Assembly: GCF_027563465.1 (NCBI RefSeq)
Contig: NZ_JAPFQA010000006.1
Coordinates: forward strand, 248,001-312,000
Origin: Mesorhizobium qingshengii
GTDB taxonomy: Bacteria; Pseudomonadota; Alphaproteobacteria; Rhizobiales; Rhizobiaceae
Direction: 5' to 3'
DNA: 64,000 bases
The notes below the pieces were generated by a model. That model did not search any database and was not told where the DNA came from. It saw only the letters and a list, made by a program, of their open reading frames with translations. Below are positions 57,004-64,000 of this stretch, piece by piece (positions within the stretch are counted from its first letter, which is position 1; each line of letters starts with the position of its first letter). The translations under genes and the position numbers were made by a program.

Positions 57004-58254
57004 ATGAAAATCACGGTGCTCGGAGCCGGCGTCGTCGGTACGGCGGCCGCCTATTACCTGGCCAGCGACGGCCACGAGGTCACCGTGATCGAGCGCCATC
57101 CTGCGCCGGCGCGCGGCACCAGCCAGTCGAATGCCGGCCTGGTGTCACCCGGCGATGCTACCGCCTGGGCTTCACCGGCGGCGCTGAAGACGTTCCTGCG
57201 CGGGCTCTACAATCACGACCTCGGCATCAAGGTGCGGCTGCGCTTCGATCCCTATTTCCTCGCCTGGAGCCTGCGCTTCTTGCGACAGTGCACAAAAGAG
57301 CGCCTGCGCGCCAACAGCCGGGTCAAGCTGCGCCTGGCGCTTTATTCGCGCGACTGCATCAACGCCATCTCCGCCGACACGGGCATCGGCTATGACGAGC
57401 GCAAGAAGGGCATCCTCTATTTCTTTCGCTCGCAGCACAGTCTCGACACCGGCACCGACAACTACCGCTATCTGGCCGAGCATGGCCTGCCGATCGAGAT
57501 CGTCGGCCGCGACAGGCTGATCGAGCTCGAGCCGGGTCTTGCCGGAGTGAAGGAAAAGATCGCCGGCGGCGTCTATTCGCCGATCGACCAGACCGGAGAT
57601 TCCCGGCAGTTCGTGGAAAAGCTCGCCGCTTATGCCGCCGAGAAACTCGGCGTGAGGTTTCTCTATGGCACGACGGTCGAGGGCCTCGACATGGAGGGTG
57701 ACCGGGTGCGCGCGGTGATGACCTCGGCCGGACCGGTTCTCGGCGATGCCGTGGTCATCTCGATGGGGCCGGAAAGCGGCCTGCTCGGGCGGCGCTACGG
57801 CATCGACCTGCCTGTCTATCCGGTGAAGGGCTACACCGCGACCATTCCGCTGGAGGACGAGAGCAAGGGGCCGACCATGGGCGGCGCCGACGAGGACCAG
57901 CTCATCGCCTATTCCAGGCTGGGCAACCGGCTGCGGCTCGCTTCGACCGCCGAGTTCACCGGTTTCGACCGTACGTTCCGGCGGAGCGATTTCGCCGCCA
58001 TGTTCAGGACCGGCAAGGACCTGTTCCCAGGCGCCTTCGACGAGAAGAAGGCCGAGCTGTGGGCGGGTCTGCGGCCGATGATGCCGAACTCGGTGCCGGT
58101 AATCGGCAAGGCGCGCTATGAGAACCTCTATCTCGACACCGGCCATGGCCATGTCGGCTGGACCATGGCCTGCGGCTCGGGGAAGTTCCTTGCCGACCTC
58201 GTCGCCGGCCGCAAGCCGGAGATCGACCCGCAAGGGCTGGTCTACGGGGGATAG
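57004..58254 (+). CDS. dadA: D-amino-acid dehydrogenase (DadA-like flavoprotein)
   Basis: 416 residues from ATG 57004 (GGGGGAT upstream). FAD Rossmann motif [13 protein letters not shown] near 7-19 followed by the Glu-ended second strand (VTVIERH); [36 protein letters not shown] and the C-terminal [16 protein letters not shown] with [16 protein letters not shown] are DadA blocks. Oxidises D-amino acids to 2-oxo acids, feeding electrons to the respiratory chain. The next gene, a racemase-domain fusion, starts 1 bp after the stop. Confidence 0.92.
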   Translation: MKITVLGAGVVGTAAAYYLASDGHEVTVIERHPAPARGTSQSNAGLVSPGDATAWASPAALKTFLRGLYNHDLGIKVRLRFDPYFLAWSLRFLRQCTKERLRANSRVKLRLALYSRDCINAISADTGIGYDERKKGILYFFRSQHSLDTGTDNYRYLAEHGLPIEIVGRDRLIELEPGLAGVKEKIAGGVYSPIDQTGDSRQFVEKLAAYAAEKLGVRFLYGTTVEGLDMEGDRVRAVMTSAGPVLGDAVVISMGPESGLLGRRYGIDLPVYPVKGYTATIPLEDESKGPTMGGADEDQLIAYSRLGNRLRLASTAEFTGFDRTFRRSDFAAMFRTGKDLFPGAFDEKKAELWAGLRPMMPNSVPVIGKARYENLYLDTGHGHVGWTMACGSGKFLADLVAGRKPEIDPQGLVYGG

Positions 58255-58255
58255 G

Positions 58256-60082
58256 ATGTCGGGACCGCAAGTCGCCATCGACCTTGGCCGCATCGAGCGC
58301 AACGCCCGCACCATCGTCCAGCGCTGCGCACTCTCGGGCATCAAGGTCTTCGGCGTCACCAAGGGCACCTGCGGCATGCCGCAGGTGGCGCGCGCCATGC
58401 TGCGCGGCGGTGTCGCCGGCATCGCCGAATCCCGCTTCGAGAACATCCGCCGGCTGCGCGACAGTGGCATCAACGCGCCGATCATGCTGCTGCGCAGCCC
58501 GCCGATGGCGCGCGTCGAGGAGGTGGTGCGCACGGTCGACATCAGCCTGCAGTCGGAGTTGAGCACCATTCGCGAGATATCGCGCATCGCCGGGCGCATG
58601 GGCCGCGTCCACGACATCATGCTGATGATCGACCTTGGCGACCTCCGCGAAGGCATCTGGCCGAGCGACCTGATCCCGACGGTCGAGCAGATACTGCAGC
58701 TGAAGGGCGTGCGCATCGCCGGCATCGGCACCAACCTCGGCTGCTTCGGCGCCATCATGCCGACCGAGGAAAACCTTGGGCAATTGGTCGCCCATGCCTA
58801 CAAGACCGAGCGCCTGTCCGGCAAAAGCCTCGACTGGATATCGGGCGGCGCCTCGTCGTCGCTGCCGCTGCTGCTCAAAGGCAAGCTGCCGGCCGGCATC
58901 AACAATCTGCGCGTCGGCGAGGCGATCCTGCAAGGCGGCGTCGAGACCTTCCGCGACACGCCATGGGCCGAACTCGAGCCCGACGCCTGCCGGCTGACCA
59001 GCGACATCATCGAGGTCAAGCTCAAGCCGTCACGCCCGATCGGCCAGTCCGGCTACGATGCCTTCGGCAACCAGCCGGTCTTCCCCGACGAGGGCGACAG
59101 GCTGCGCGCCATCGCCAATATCGGCCGCGAGGACGTGCTGGTCGAGGGGCTGACGCCGATTGCCAAGGGGATAAGGGTGCTCGGCGCCTCCAGCGATCAC
59201 CTGCTGCTGGATGTCGCCGACGCTGATCCGCCGCCCGCCGTCGGCGATCGCGTCGCCTTCCGCATGAGCTACGGCGCCATGCTTCTGGCGATGACTTCGG
59301 AATATGTCGAGAAGGCCCCGATGCATGACGTCGAGGATTTTTCCGGCCGCAAGATGGTGCAGATCACCGCCGAACAGGAAGCCGCCGGCATCCTGGCTCG
59401 GGAGCGCACCGGCGCGCGGTTGGAAGCGATGAATTTCGACGTGGTGGAACTCGCCGATGTCGAACGGCCGCCTTCAGGGCTGATCCGGCTGAGCGCCGGC
59501 GCTGACCGTCGCATCGCCCACGGGGCGCTGACCGCCACGGCACGCGCGTCACATTCCTTCGGTCTGATCTGGATCGATTCCATCGCAGCCCTCATGCCCG
59601 AGGACGAGGACGGCATCGACCTGCCGGAAGGCTCGGTGCTGGCCCGCACGCTCGGCCTCGATCACAAGCCAGGCGCGCTGCAGCCGCAGCTGTCACCGGA
59701 AAATGTCGTCATCGTCGGCCTGCGCCACGCCGATCCAGCCGAGGCGAGGGTGCTGAAGGATTCGCGCGTTTCGGCCTTCACCATGACCGATATCGACGCC
59801 ATGGGCATGCGCGATCTGATGCACGAGGCGATCCGCATCGCCACCTCGGGCACGCAGGGTTTTCATGTCAGTTATTCGCCGACGGCGACCGAATTCGCCG
59901 GCTGGGCCGCGGGCTCCGGCGGGCTGACGGTGCGCGAAACGCACCAGGCGATGGAAGCGATCGCGCTCTCCGGCGGTCTGCTGTCGATGGATGTTTCGGG
60001 CCTGGCAACGGATCTCGAGCCCCGGATCGGCGCCGACGTGATCAACTTCGTCATGTCGGCTTTCGGCAAGCGGATCCTTTGA
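58256..60082 (+). CDS. Alanine/ornithine-racemase-like domain fused to an arginase-like domain lacking metal ligands
   Basis: 608 residues. Residues 1-365: alanine-racemase-family TIM barrel, PLP lysine K36 (FGVTKGTCGMPQVA), closest in pattern to ornithine-racemase (Orr/YhfX-like) proteins. Residues about 375-608: arginase/ureohydrolase fold, recognisable by HSFGLIWID, SPENVVIVGLRHADPAEAR, AFTMTDIDAMGMRDLM, GFHVSY, GGLTVRETHQAMEAIA and the GKRIL end. The metal motifs are gone: DAHxD is DSIAA (441-445) and SxDxDxxDP is SYSPTATEF (539-547). Thus probably an active racemase with a catalytically dead arginase domain, perhaps a basic-amino-acid sensor. Coupled to dadA. Confidence 0.85.
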   Translation: MSGPQVAIDLGRIERNARTIVQRCALSGIKVFGVTKGTCGMPQVARAMLRGGVAGIAESRFENIRRLRDSGINAPIMLLRSPPMARVEEVVRTVDISLQSELSTIREISRIAGRMGRVHDIMLMIDLGDLREGIWPSDLIPTVEQILQLKGVRIAGIGTNLGCFGAIMPTEENLGQLVAHAYKTERLSGKSLDWISGGASSSLPLLLKGKLPAGINNLRVGEAILQGGVETFRDTPWAELEPDACRLTSDIIEVKLKPSRPIGQSGYDAFGNQPVFPDEGDRLRAIANIGREDVLVEGLTPIAKGIRVLGASSDHLLLDVADADPPPAVGDRVAFRMSYGAMLLAMTSEYVEKAPMHDVEDFSGRKMVQITAEQEAAGILARERTGARLEAMNFDVVELADVERPPSGLIRLSAGADRRIAHGALTATARASHSFGLIWIDSIAALMPEDEDGIDLPEGSVLARTLGLDHKPGALQPQLSPENVVIVGLRHADPAEARVLKDSRVSAFTMTDIDAMGMRDLMHEAIRIATSGTQGFHVSYSPTATEFAGWAAGSGGLTVRETHQAMEAIALSGGLLSMDVSGLATDLEPRIGADVINFVMSAFGKRIL

Positions 60083-60116
60083 TCGGCCGCTCGCCAAGTC
60101 TAGGCAAATCTCATCC

Positions 60117-60151
60117 CATCGCGGCGATGACGCAGCTTCATCGCCGCGATG
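60117..60151. terminator. Perfect 14-bp hairpin between convergent genes
   Basis: CATCGCGGCGATGA / TCATCGCCGCGATG with a 7-base loop, between the racemase fusion (ends 60082) and the cupin (ends 60166). No T-run, so a bidirectional RNA-end or pause structure is likelier than a classic terminator. Confidence 0.7.
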
Positions 60152-60165
60152 CATTTCCCGGCAGC

Positions 60166-60672
60166 CTATCGCTGCAGAGATTTTCGAACGCGCACGAATG
60201 GCGCGGGGTCGATTAAATCGTTTGGGTTGAGCTCACGACCGGCGCAGCAGCAGCAGTAGCAATAGCACATGCTTGCTCCAAGCGGCCCGATCTTAAGAGA
60301 GTAGCGCTTGTCCTTCGGGATATACATCCAATCTCCCGCGTTCAGTTCGATGCCATCGTAGTAGACCGAACCGGACATGATGAAACGAACGCCGTCGTTG
60401 TCGTGCGAATGTTCCCCCACTTCCGCATTTGGCGCGGTGGCGGTGATGAAGAACTGGCCGCCGTCCAGGTAGAATGGCAGCTGCCACTTCGTGAAACCGC
60501 TAGGAAGTTGCTCGCGCGGGACGCCAAGGAGATTGCACAGTGCAACGGCCTCCTTGTCTCTTGAAGTGAGTATCCGAGAGTTCATCTTGTGTCCGACTTT
60601 TGCAAGTGCTTCATCGACACGCTTCTTGCCGTCGGCGAAGTCAATATGCGTAGGCTTGAATGTGGATGTCAT
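60166..60672 (-). CDS. Cupin-domain protein with C-terminal cysteine cluster
   Basis: 168 residues from ATG 60672, with AAGGAGG 7 bases upstream. Cupin motif 1 is GEHSHDNDGVRFIMSG (86-101; His88, His90 and a distal acidic residue as metal ligands) and motif 2 NAGDWMYIPKDKRYS (111-125). Six Cys occur within residues 136-143 (CYCYCCCC), just after the barrel. Function unknown; could be a metal- or redox-dependent enzyme or binding protein. Lower GC than its neighbours. Confidence 0.8.
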   Translation of the reverse strand: MTSTFKPTHIDFADGKKRVDEALAKVGHKMNSRILTSRDKEAVALCNLLGVPREQLPSGFTKWQLPFYLDGGQFFITATAPNAEVGEHSHDNDGVRFIMSGSVYYDGIELNAGDWMYIPKDKRYSLKIGPLGASMCYCYCCCCAGRELNPNDLIDPAPFVRVRKSLQR

Positions 60673-60830
60673 TTCAGCCTCCTTGTAAGGGCGGGTTAGC
60701 GCCGATCGCCACCTGAATTGAGCGGCGATACAAGTACTGAGCCTGTACATGAGACCATTATATGATCGGCTTCACACTTCTTTCTCGATTGCCCTTTGGA
60801 AATTCGGCAGTTTAATTAGATAATAGAAGT

Positions 60831-62195
60831 CTAGAAGGCCTGTTGCCACGAGCGCGAATAGCTCGCCCATGTCGGATCGATCGGCGGTTCGGTTCTTTGG
60901 CCTTCGCCTCGTGCCGCTACCGGGCCCGATGCGAGCAGCGCGGCACCGATGCTGGTGCCGGTGGCGGCCTCCGAAGCGACAACGGCGCGCACTGTCGCTG
61001 CCGCCAGCATGCCGACAAAGAGCCGGTTGCGGGCAAAGGGACCTTCGACAATGGTCGGACCGTCGGCGCCGATCAGGTCAAGGCAGGTCGCCGTCATCAG
61101 CGCCAGATAGAACGAGATGGCGGCAAAGCGCTGGCCGCTATTCATGTTGTCAGCGTTGAGCCAAGTCGCGGCCCGATGCGGGAACGGCCCGGAACCTTGC
61201 TGGGTCGATGGCAGCAGCAACGTCTTTCGCGCCAGCAAGGCGCCGACGTCATCTTCGGTCCACGTCTCCGGCTGGCCTTCGGTCAGCACGGAGAACTCGC
61301 GGCCGCCCATGAAGCGGGCCGAGGGGACGGGATTGCCGAGTGCGTTGACATTGACCAGCGTGTCGCGCGCGGCATCCAGAACAATCTGTTTGCCGCCGAC
61401 CGCCATCGACACCACCCAGGTGCCGGTCGAGACCACAGAGAAGGGCGGCGTGTCGGAGAGGAGATGCGGCAGCAGCGAGGCGTTGGAATCGTGCAGGCCA
61501 CAGAAGACCGGCGTTTGCGGATCAAGGCCGGTTCGCGCGGCAAGCGCGGGCAGGATCGGGCCGAGCCGGTCCTTGGCCGGTCGTACCGGCGCCATCAGAC
61601 GGCGCCACTCCAGGCTGTCGACCAATGATGAAAAATCCGCTGCCCACGGGTTCCACAGATCGGTGTGGCAACCGAGCGATGTCACCTCGTTGACGGCGAC
61701 GCCGGTCAGCCGCAGGGCCCAGTATTGCGGATACATCAGCACCGCGGCGGCCTTGGCGAACTCGGCCGGAAAGGTTTTCTGCTGCCAGAAGAATTGCGCG
61801 CCGAGATTGAGGCCGAGCGGCAGGCGCGGCGTGCCGGTCTCGGCAAAAGGCGGACGGATCGCGTCATAGTCCGCCGCCAGCCTGTCGGGACCATCGAATT
61901 CGTAATCGAGGACCGGCAGCACCAGCTCGCCCGAGGCACCGATCAGCGCCCCCGTCGCGCCATGGGTGGTGATCGATATGGCGTCGATGCGCTGTTCGCG
62001 GTTGAGGCCGGCAAGGCTGTCAAGGATGAACGTCCACAAGGCCTCGACATCGTGATGCGGGTAAGGTGCCTGCCGAACCGGCGCATTCGCCATGCGGCGC
62101 AGCGCCACCTCGCTCGACGTGGCGAGGTCGACCAGCGCCACCTTGGCGTTGGTCTTGCCGATGTCGATGACGGCGATGTGGCGCATCGCGCTCAT
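60831..62195 (-). CDS. rhaK: Rhamnose catabolic sugar kinase RhaK (FGGY family)
   Basis: 454 residues from ATG 62195, overlapping the rhaU stop as ATGA. FGGY fold: [16 protein letters not shown] phosphate-1 loop, [25 protein letters not shown] and [21 protein letters not shown] near the C-terminus. In R. leguminosarum RhaK acts both in rhamnose catabolism and in transport activity of the linked ABC system. Operon order rhaP-rhaQ-rhaU-rhaK supports the name. The open frame beyond 62195 overlaps rhaU and is not used. Confidence 0.9.
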   Translation of the reverse strand: MSAMRHIAVIDIGKTNAKVALVDLATSSEVALRRMANAPVRQAPYPHHDVEALWTFILDSLAGLNREQRIDAISITTHGATGALIGASGELVLPVLDYEFDGPDRLAADYDAIRPPFAETGTPRLPLGLNLGAQFFWQQKTFPAEFAKAAAVLMYPQYWALRLTGVAVNEVTSLGCHTDLWNPWAADFSSLVDSLEWRRLMAPVRPAKDRLGPILPALAARTGLDPQTPVFCGLHDSNASLLPHLLSDTPPFSVVSTGTWVVSMAVGGKQIVLDAARDTLVNVNALGNPVPSARFMGGREFSVLTEGQPETWTEDDVGALLARKTLLLPSTQQGSGPFPHRAATWLNADNMNSGQRFAAISFYLALMTATCLDLIGADGPTIVEGPFARNRLFVGMLAAATVRAVVASEAATGTSIGAALLASGPVAARGEGQRTEPPIDPTWASYSRSWQQAF

Positions 62196-62509
62196 GCCAT
62201 GTGGAACACGGTTTCCAGCGGCACGGCCACCGGCTCGTTGTCCGGCTTGGTCTCCATGAGGTCGGCCATGTGTGCCCACCAGCGCTGCATCACCGGATGC
62301 TTCGGCAGATCGTCCATGCCACGGTCGTCCCGCCGCCACAGCACGCCGAACAGAGTGCCGGTCTCTTCGTCGAGATGGATGGAGTAGTCGGAGACGCCGG
62401 CCTGCTTGAGCAATGCGACCAGCGACGGCCAGATCTCGTCGTGGCGCTTTTTGTACTCGGCCTTCATGCCGGGCTTGAGCATCATCTTGAACGCGTATTT
62501 CTGCGGCAT
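62192..62509 (-). CDS. rhaU: L-rhamnose mutarotase
   Basis: 105 residues. [43 protein letters not shown] and [15 protein letters not shown] match the RhaM/RhaU mutarotase (dimeric ferredoxin-like fold; His22-type catalytic residue in KKRHDE). Interconverts alpha and beta anomers of L-rhamnose. Overlaps rhaQ (TGATG at 62508-62512) and rhaK (ATGA). Confidence 0.96.
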   Translation of the reverse strand: MPQKYAFKMMLKPGMKAEYKKRHDEIWPSLVALLKQAGVSDYSIHLDEETGTLFGVLWRRDDRGMDDLPKHPVMQRWWAHMADLMETKPDNEPVAVPLETVFHMA

Positions 62510-63513
62510 CAGCGTCCTCCGCGCAGCCGCCGCCAGACGATCGGCAGCGCGATGACGATGATCAGGAGCAGGCCGATGAAGATCGACATGACGATGCCGG
62601 GCACGTTGAGCAGGCCGAGCCCGAAAGTCACCAGCCCCATGATGAAGGCGGCGAGCACGACGCCGAGGATGCTGCCGGCCCCGCCGAGAATGCTGACACC
62701 GCCGAGCACCACCATGGTGATGACTTCGAGTTCATAGCCCTGCGCGATCGACGGTCGCGTCGAGCCGAGCCGCGAGGTGATCAGCACCGAGGCGATGCCT
62801 GACATCAGCCCGGTCAGGCAGAACAGGGTGAATTTGATGCGGCCGACGCGCACGCCGGAAAACTGTGCCGCCACCGGGTTGTTGCCGATGGCAAAGACGC
62901 GGCGCCCGAAACTCGTCCGGTGCAGCACGAACCAGTAGACGACCGCCGCGACCAGGAAGAGCACCAGTTCGAACGACACCACCCACCAGACATAGCCCTG
63001 GCCAAAGAAGGCAAAGCTTTCGGGATAGCCCTTGTAGGCCTGGTCGCCGAGGATGATGAAGGCGATGCCGCGAAACAGGCTCATCGTGCCGATGGTGACG
63101 ACGATGGATGGCAGGCCAAGCCTCGTGACGAGCAGCCCGTTGAAGGCGCCGCAGCCGAGCCCGACGACGATGCCGATCAGCACCAGCACTGGTGTGCCGG
63201 CGCCGGCCTGCACCGCCATTCCCATCATGGTCGAGGCAAGTGCGATGATCGCGGCGACCGACAGGTCGATCTCGCCCGAGATGATCAGCAGCGCCATGGC
63301 GAAGGCTATCAGACCCTTCTCGGTGAAATTGAAGGTGAGATCGGACAGCGAATAAGGGTCGAGGAAGTAGGGCGAAGCGAAACTGTTGATGGCGAAGATG
63401 GCGACCGCCACCACGACCAGCAACGCTTCCCAGGAAAAGATCGCCGAACTGAACGGTCTGTCGAGTCGGTCAGGAATGTGGCGCGGGGCAGGGGTGCTGG
63501 TGATGTCGGTCAT
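62509..63513 (-). CDS. rhaQ: Rhamnose ABC transporter permease RhaQ
   Basis: 334 residues, CUT2 permease with about 10 spans. [43 protein letters not shown] and [20 protein letters not shown] are the family blocks. Pairs with RhaP encoded upstream. A RIME-like repeat lies in the 181-bp gap between rhaP and rhaQ. Confidence 0.93.
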   Translation of the reverse strand: MTDITSTPAPRHIPDRLDRPFSSAIFSWEALLVVVAVAIFAINSFASPYFLDPYSLSDLTFNFTEKGLIAFAMALLIISGEIDLSVAAIIALASTMMGMAVQAGAGTPVLVLIGIVVGLGCGAFNGLLVTRLGLPSIVVTIGTMSLFRGIAFIILGDQAYKGYPESFAFFGQGYVWWVVSFELVLFLVAAVVYWFVLHRTSFGRRVFAIGNNPVAAQFSGVRVGRIKFTLFCLTGLMSGIASVLITSRLGSTRPSIAQGYELEVITMVVLGGVSILGGAGSILGVVLAAFIMGLVTFGLGLLNVPGIVMSIFIGLLLIIVIALPIVWRRLRGGR

Positions 63514-63569
63514 GCTTCGACACCCTTCGAACTTTGGCGCCGAGAGCGGGTCGCCAGCGTTGCGGCCAT

Positions 63570-63618
63570 CCTCCCCGTCACTATACGGGGAGAAGGTGCC
63601 GGCAGGCGGATGAGGGGC
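63570..63618. repeat. RIME-like palindromic repeat, half copy 3
   Basis: CTCCCCGTCA...ACGGGGAGAAGGTGCC...GGCGGATGAGGGGC, equivalent to one arm of the 9252-9420 element, inserted between rhaP and rhaQ within an operon. The second arm is missing. Confidence 0.8.
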
Positions 63619-63694
63619 GGCACAAACGTTGCAGGCAGGCTTGTTGCGAGCGGCAACAAGCCGACCATCTTCGTAAAATGGAGAAGACGCTCGG

Positions 63695-64000
63695 TCATGC
63701 CGCCTCCATCTTTCTCAGGATGATGCGGCCCTGCTGGCGTTCGCCGCGCGCGTTGAGCACGACAGCGAGGATGATGGCGCTGCCCGAAATCGCCATCTGC
63801 CAGAAGGGCGAGATGTTGATGACCGGCAGCGCGTTGGAGATGATGCCGAGGAACAGCGCGCCGAGCACCGCGCCGCCGACCGAGCCGATGCCGCCGGCGA
63901 TCGAGATACCGCCGATAACGCACGCGGCGATGATGTTGAGCTCATAGCCGTTGGCGACCTCGACCGAGGCGATCACATAACGCGAGATCCAGAGATAGCC
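63695..64000 (-). CDS. rhaP: Rhamnose ABC transporter permease RhaP, truncated by window edge
   Basis: The last 101 codons of a CUT2 permease: GYLWISRYVIASVEVANGYE, ACVIGGISIAGGIGSVGGAVLGALFLGI and a short basic end. The frame is open to base 64000, so the start is outside the window. Order with rhaQ-rhaU-rhaK identifies it as RhaP. Confidence 0.9.
   Translation of the reverse strand, partial: GYLWISRYVIASVEVANGYELNIIAACVIGGISIAGGIGSVGGAVLGALFLGIISNALPVINISPFWQMAISGSAIILAVVLNARGERQQGRIILRKMEAA

Noticed and set aside
55642..57099. Upstream extension of hemA to 911 codons
   Set aside because: The added part is antisense to galE, carries the FNR box region, and ALAS homology begins exactly at the ATG ending at 55641.

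Overview
The window is a stretch of high-GC chromosome from an alphaproteobacterium of the Rhizobiales, most likely a Mesorhizobium-like soil or plant-associated rhizobium. Evidence: gcrA, a chvE-gguA-gguB-gguC operon with a divergent gbpR-type LysR gene, a rhaP-rhaQ-rhaU-rhaK operon in the rhizobial order, a SAM-II riboswitch before metZ, 5-aminolevulinate-synthase-type hemA, and Rhizobiales-style palindromic intergenic repeats. The organism is inferred from gene content; no 16S or marker search was possible.

Layout. 1-5.6 kb: end of an enoyl-CoA hydratase-like gene, ppk2, phoR-phoU (no pst genes or phoB between or after them), corA, gcrA. 5.9-14.7 kb: housekeeping and amino-acid metabolism (argD-argF, hslO, apaG, a ceramide-glucosyltransferase-like gene, metZ with SAM-II switch, dcd, an orphan amino-acid binding protein). 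14.8-21.4 kb: chvE-ggu sugar uptake operon and its regulator. 21.5-22.3 kb: Stf0-like sulfotransferase.

22.35-33.92 kb is the most notable region. A 50-bp piece of a tRNA-Gly 3' end (22347-22396) and an intact tRNA-Gly(CCC) (33849-33922) lie in the same orientation 11.5 kb apart and bracket one complete catabolic module: a CUT1 sugar ABC transporter, an IclR regulator with palindromic operator candidates, a Gfo/Idh dehydrogenase, an IolD-like ThDP enzyme, an aldehyde dehydrogenase and an IlvD/Edd dehydratase with the arabinonate-dehydratase residue set. No integrase or transposase is present. This looks like an integrase-free islet in a tRNA gene carrying an unassigned cyclitol or sugar-acid pathway.

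34-48 kb: a gtrB/half-gtrA/methyltransferase/multispan membrane protein cluster (polyprenyl-linked glycan modification), a two-component system, a lipoprotein, an Omp25-like barrel protein, two accessory glycosyltransferases behind an AT-rich gap, a histone-deacetylase-family hydrolase, a MATE exporter and pyrD. 48-54 kb: a NarL-type regulator and a convergent sodium-solute-symporter/histidine-kinase hybrid (CrbSR-like pair), mscL, an aminotransferase. 54-60 kb: hemA and galE flanking a perfect FNR/FixK box, then a D-amino-acid dehydrogenase followed 1 bp later by an unusual fusion of an alanine/ornithine-racemase domain to an arginase-like domain that has lost its metal ligands. 60-64 kb: a cysteine-clustered cupin and the rhamnose catabolic operon, running off the right edge inside rhaP.
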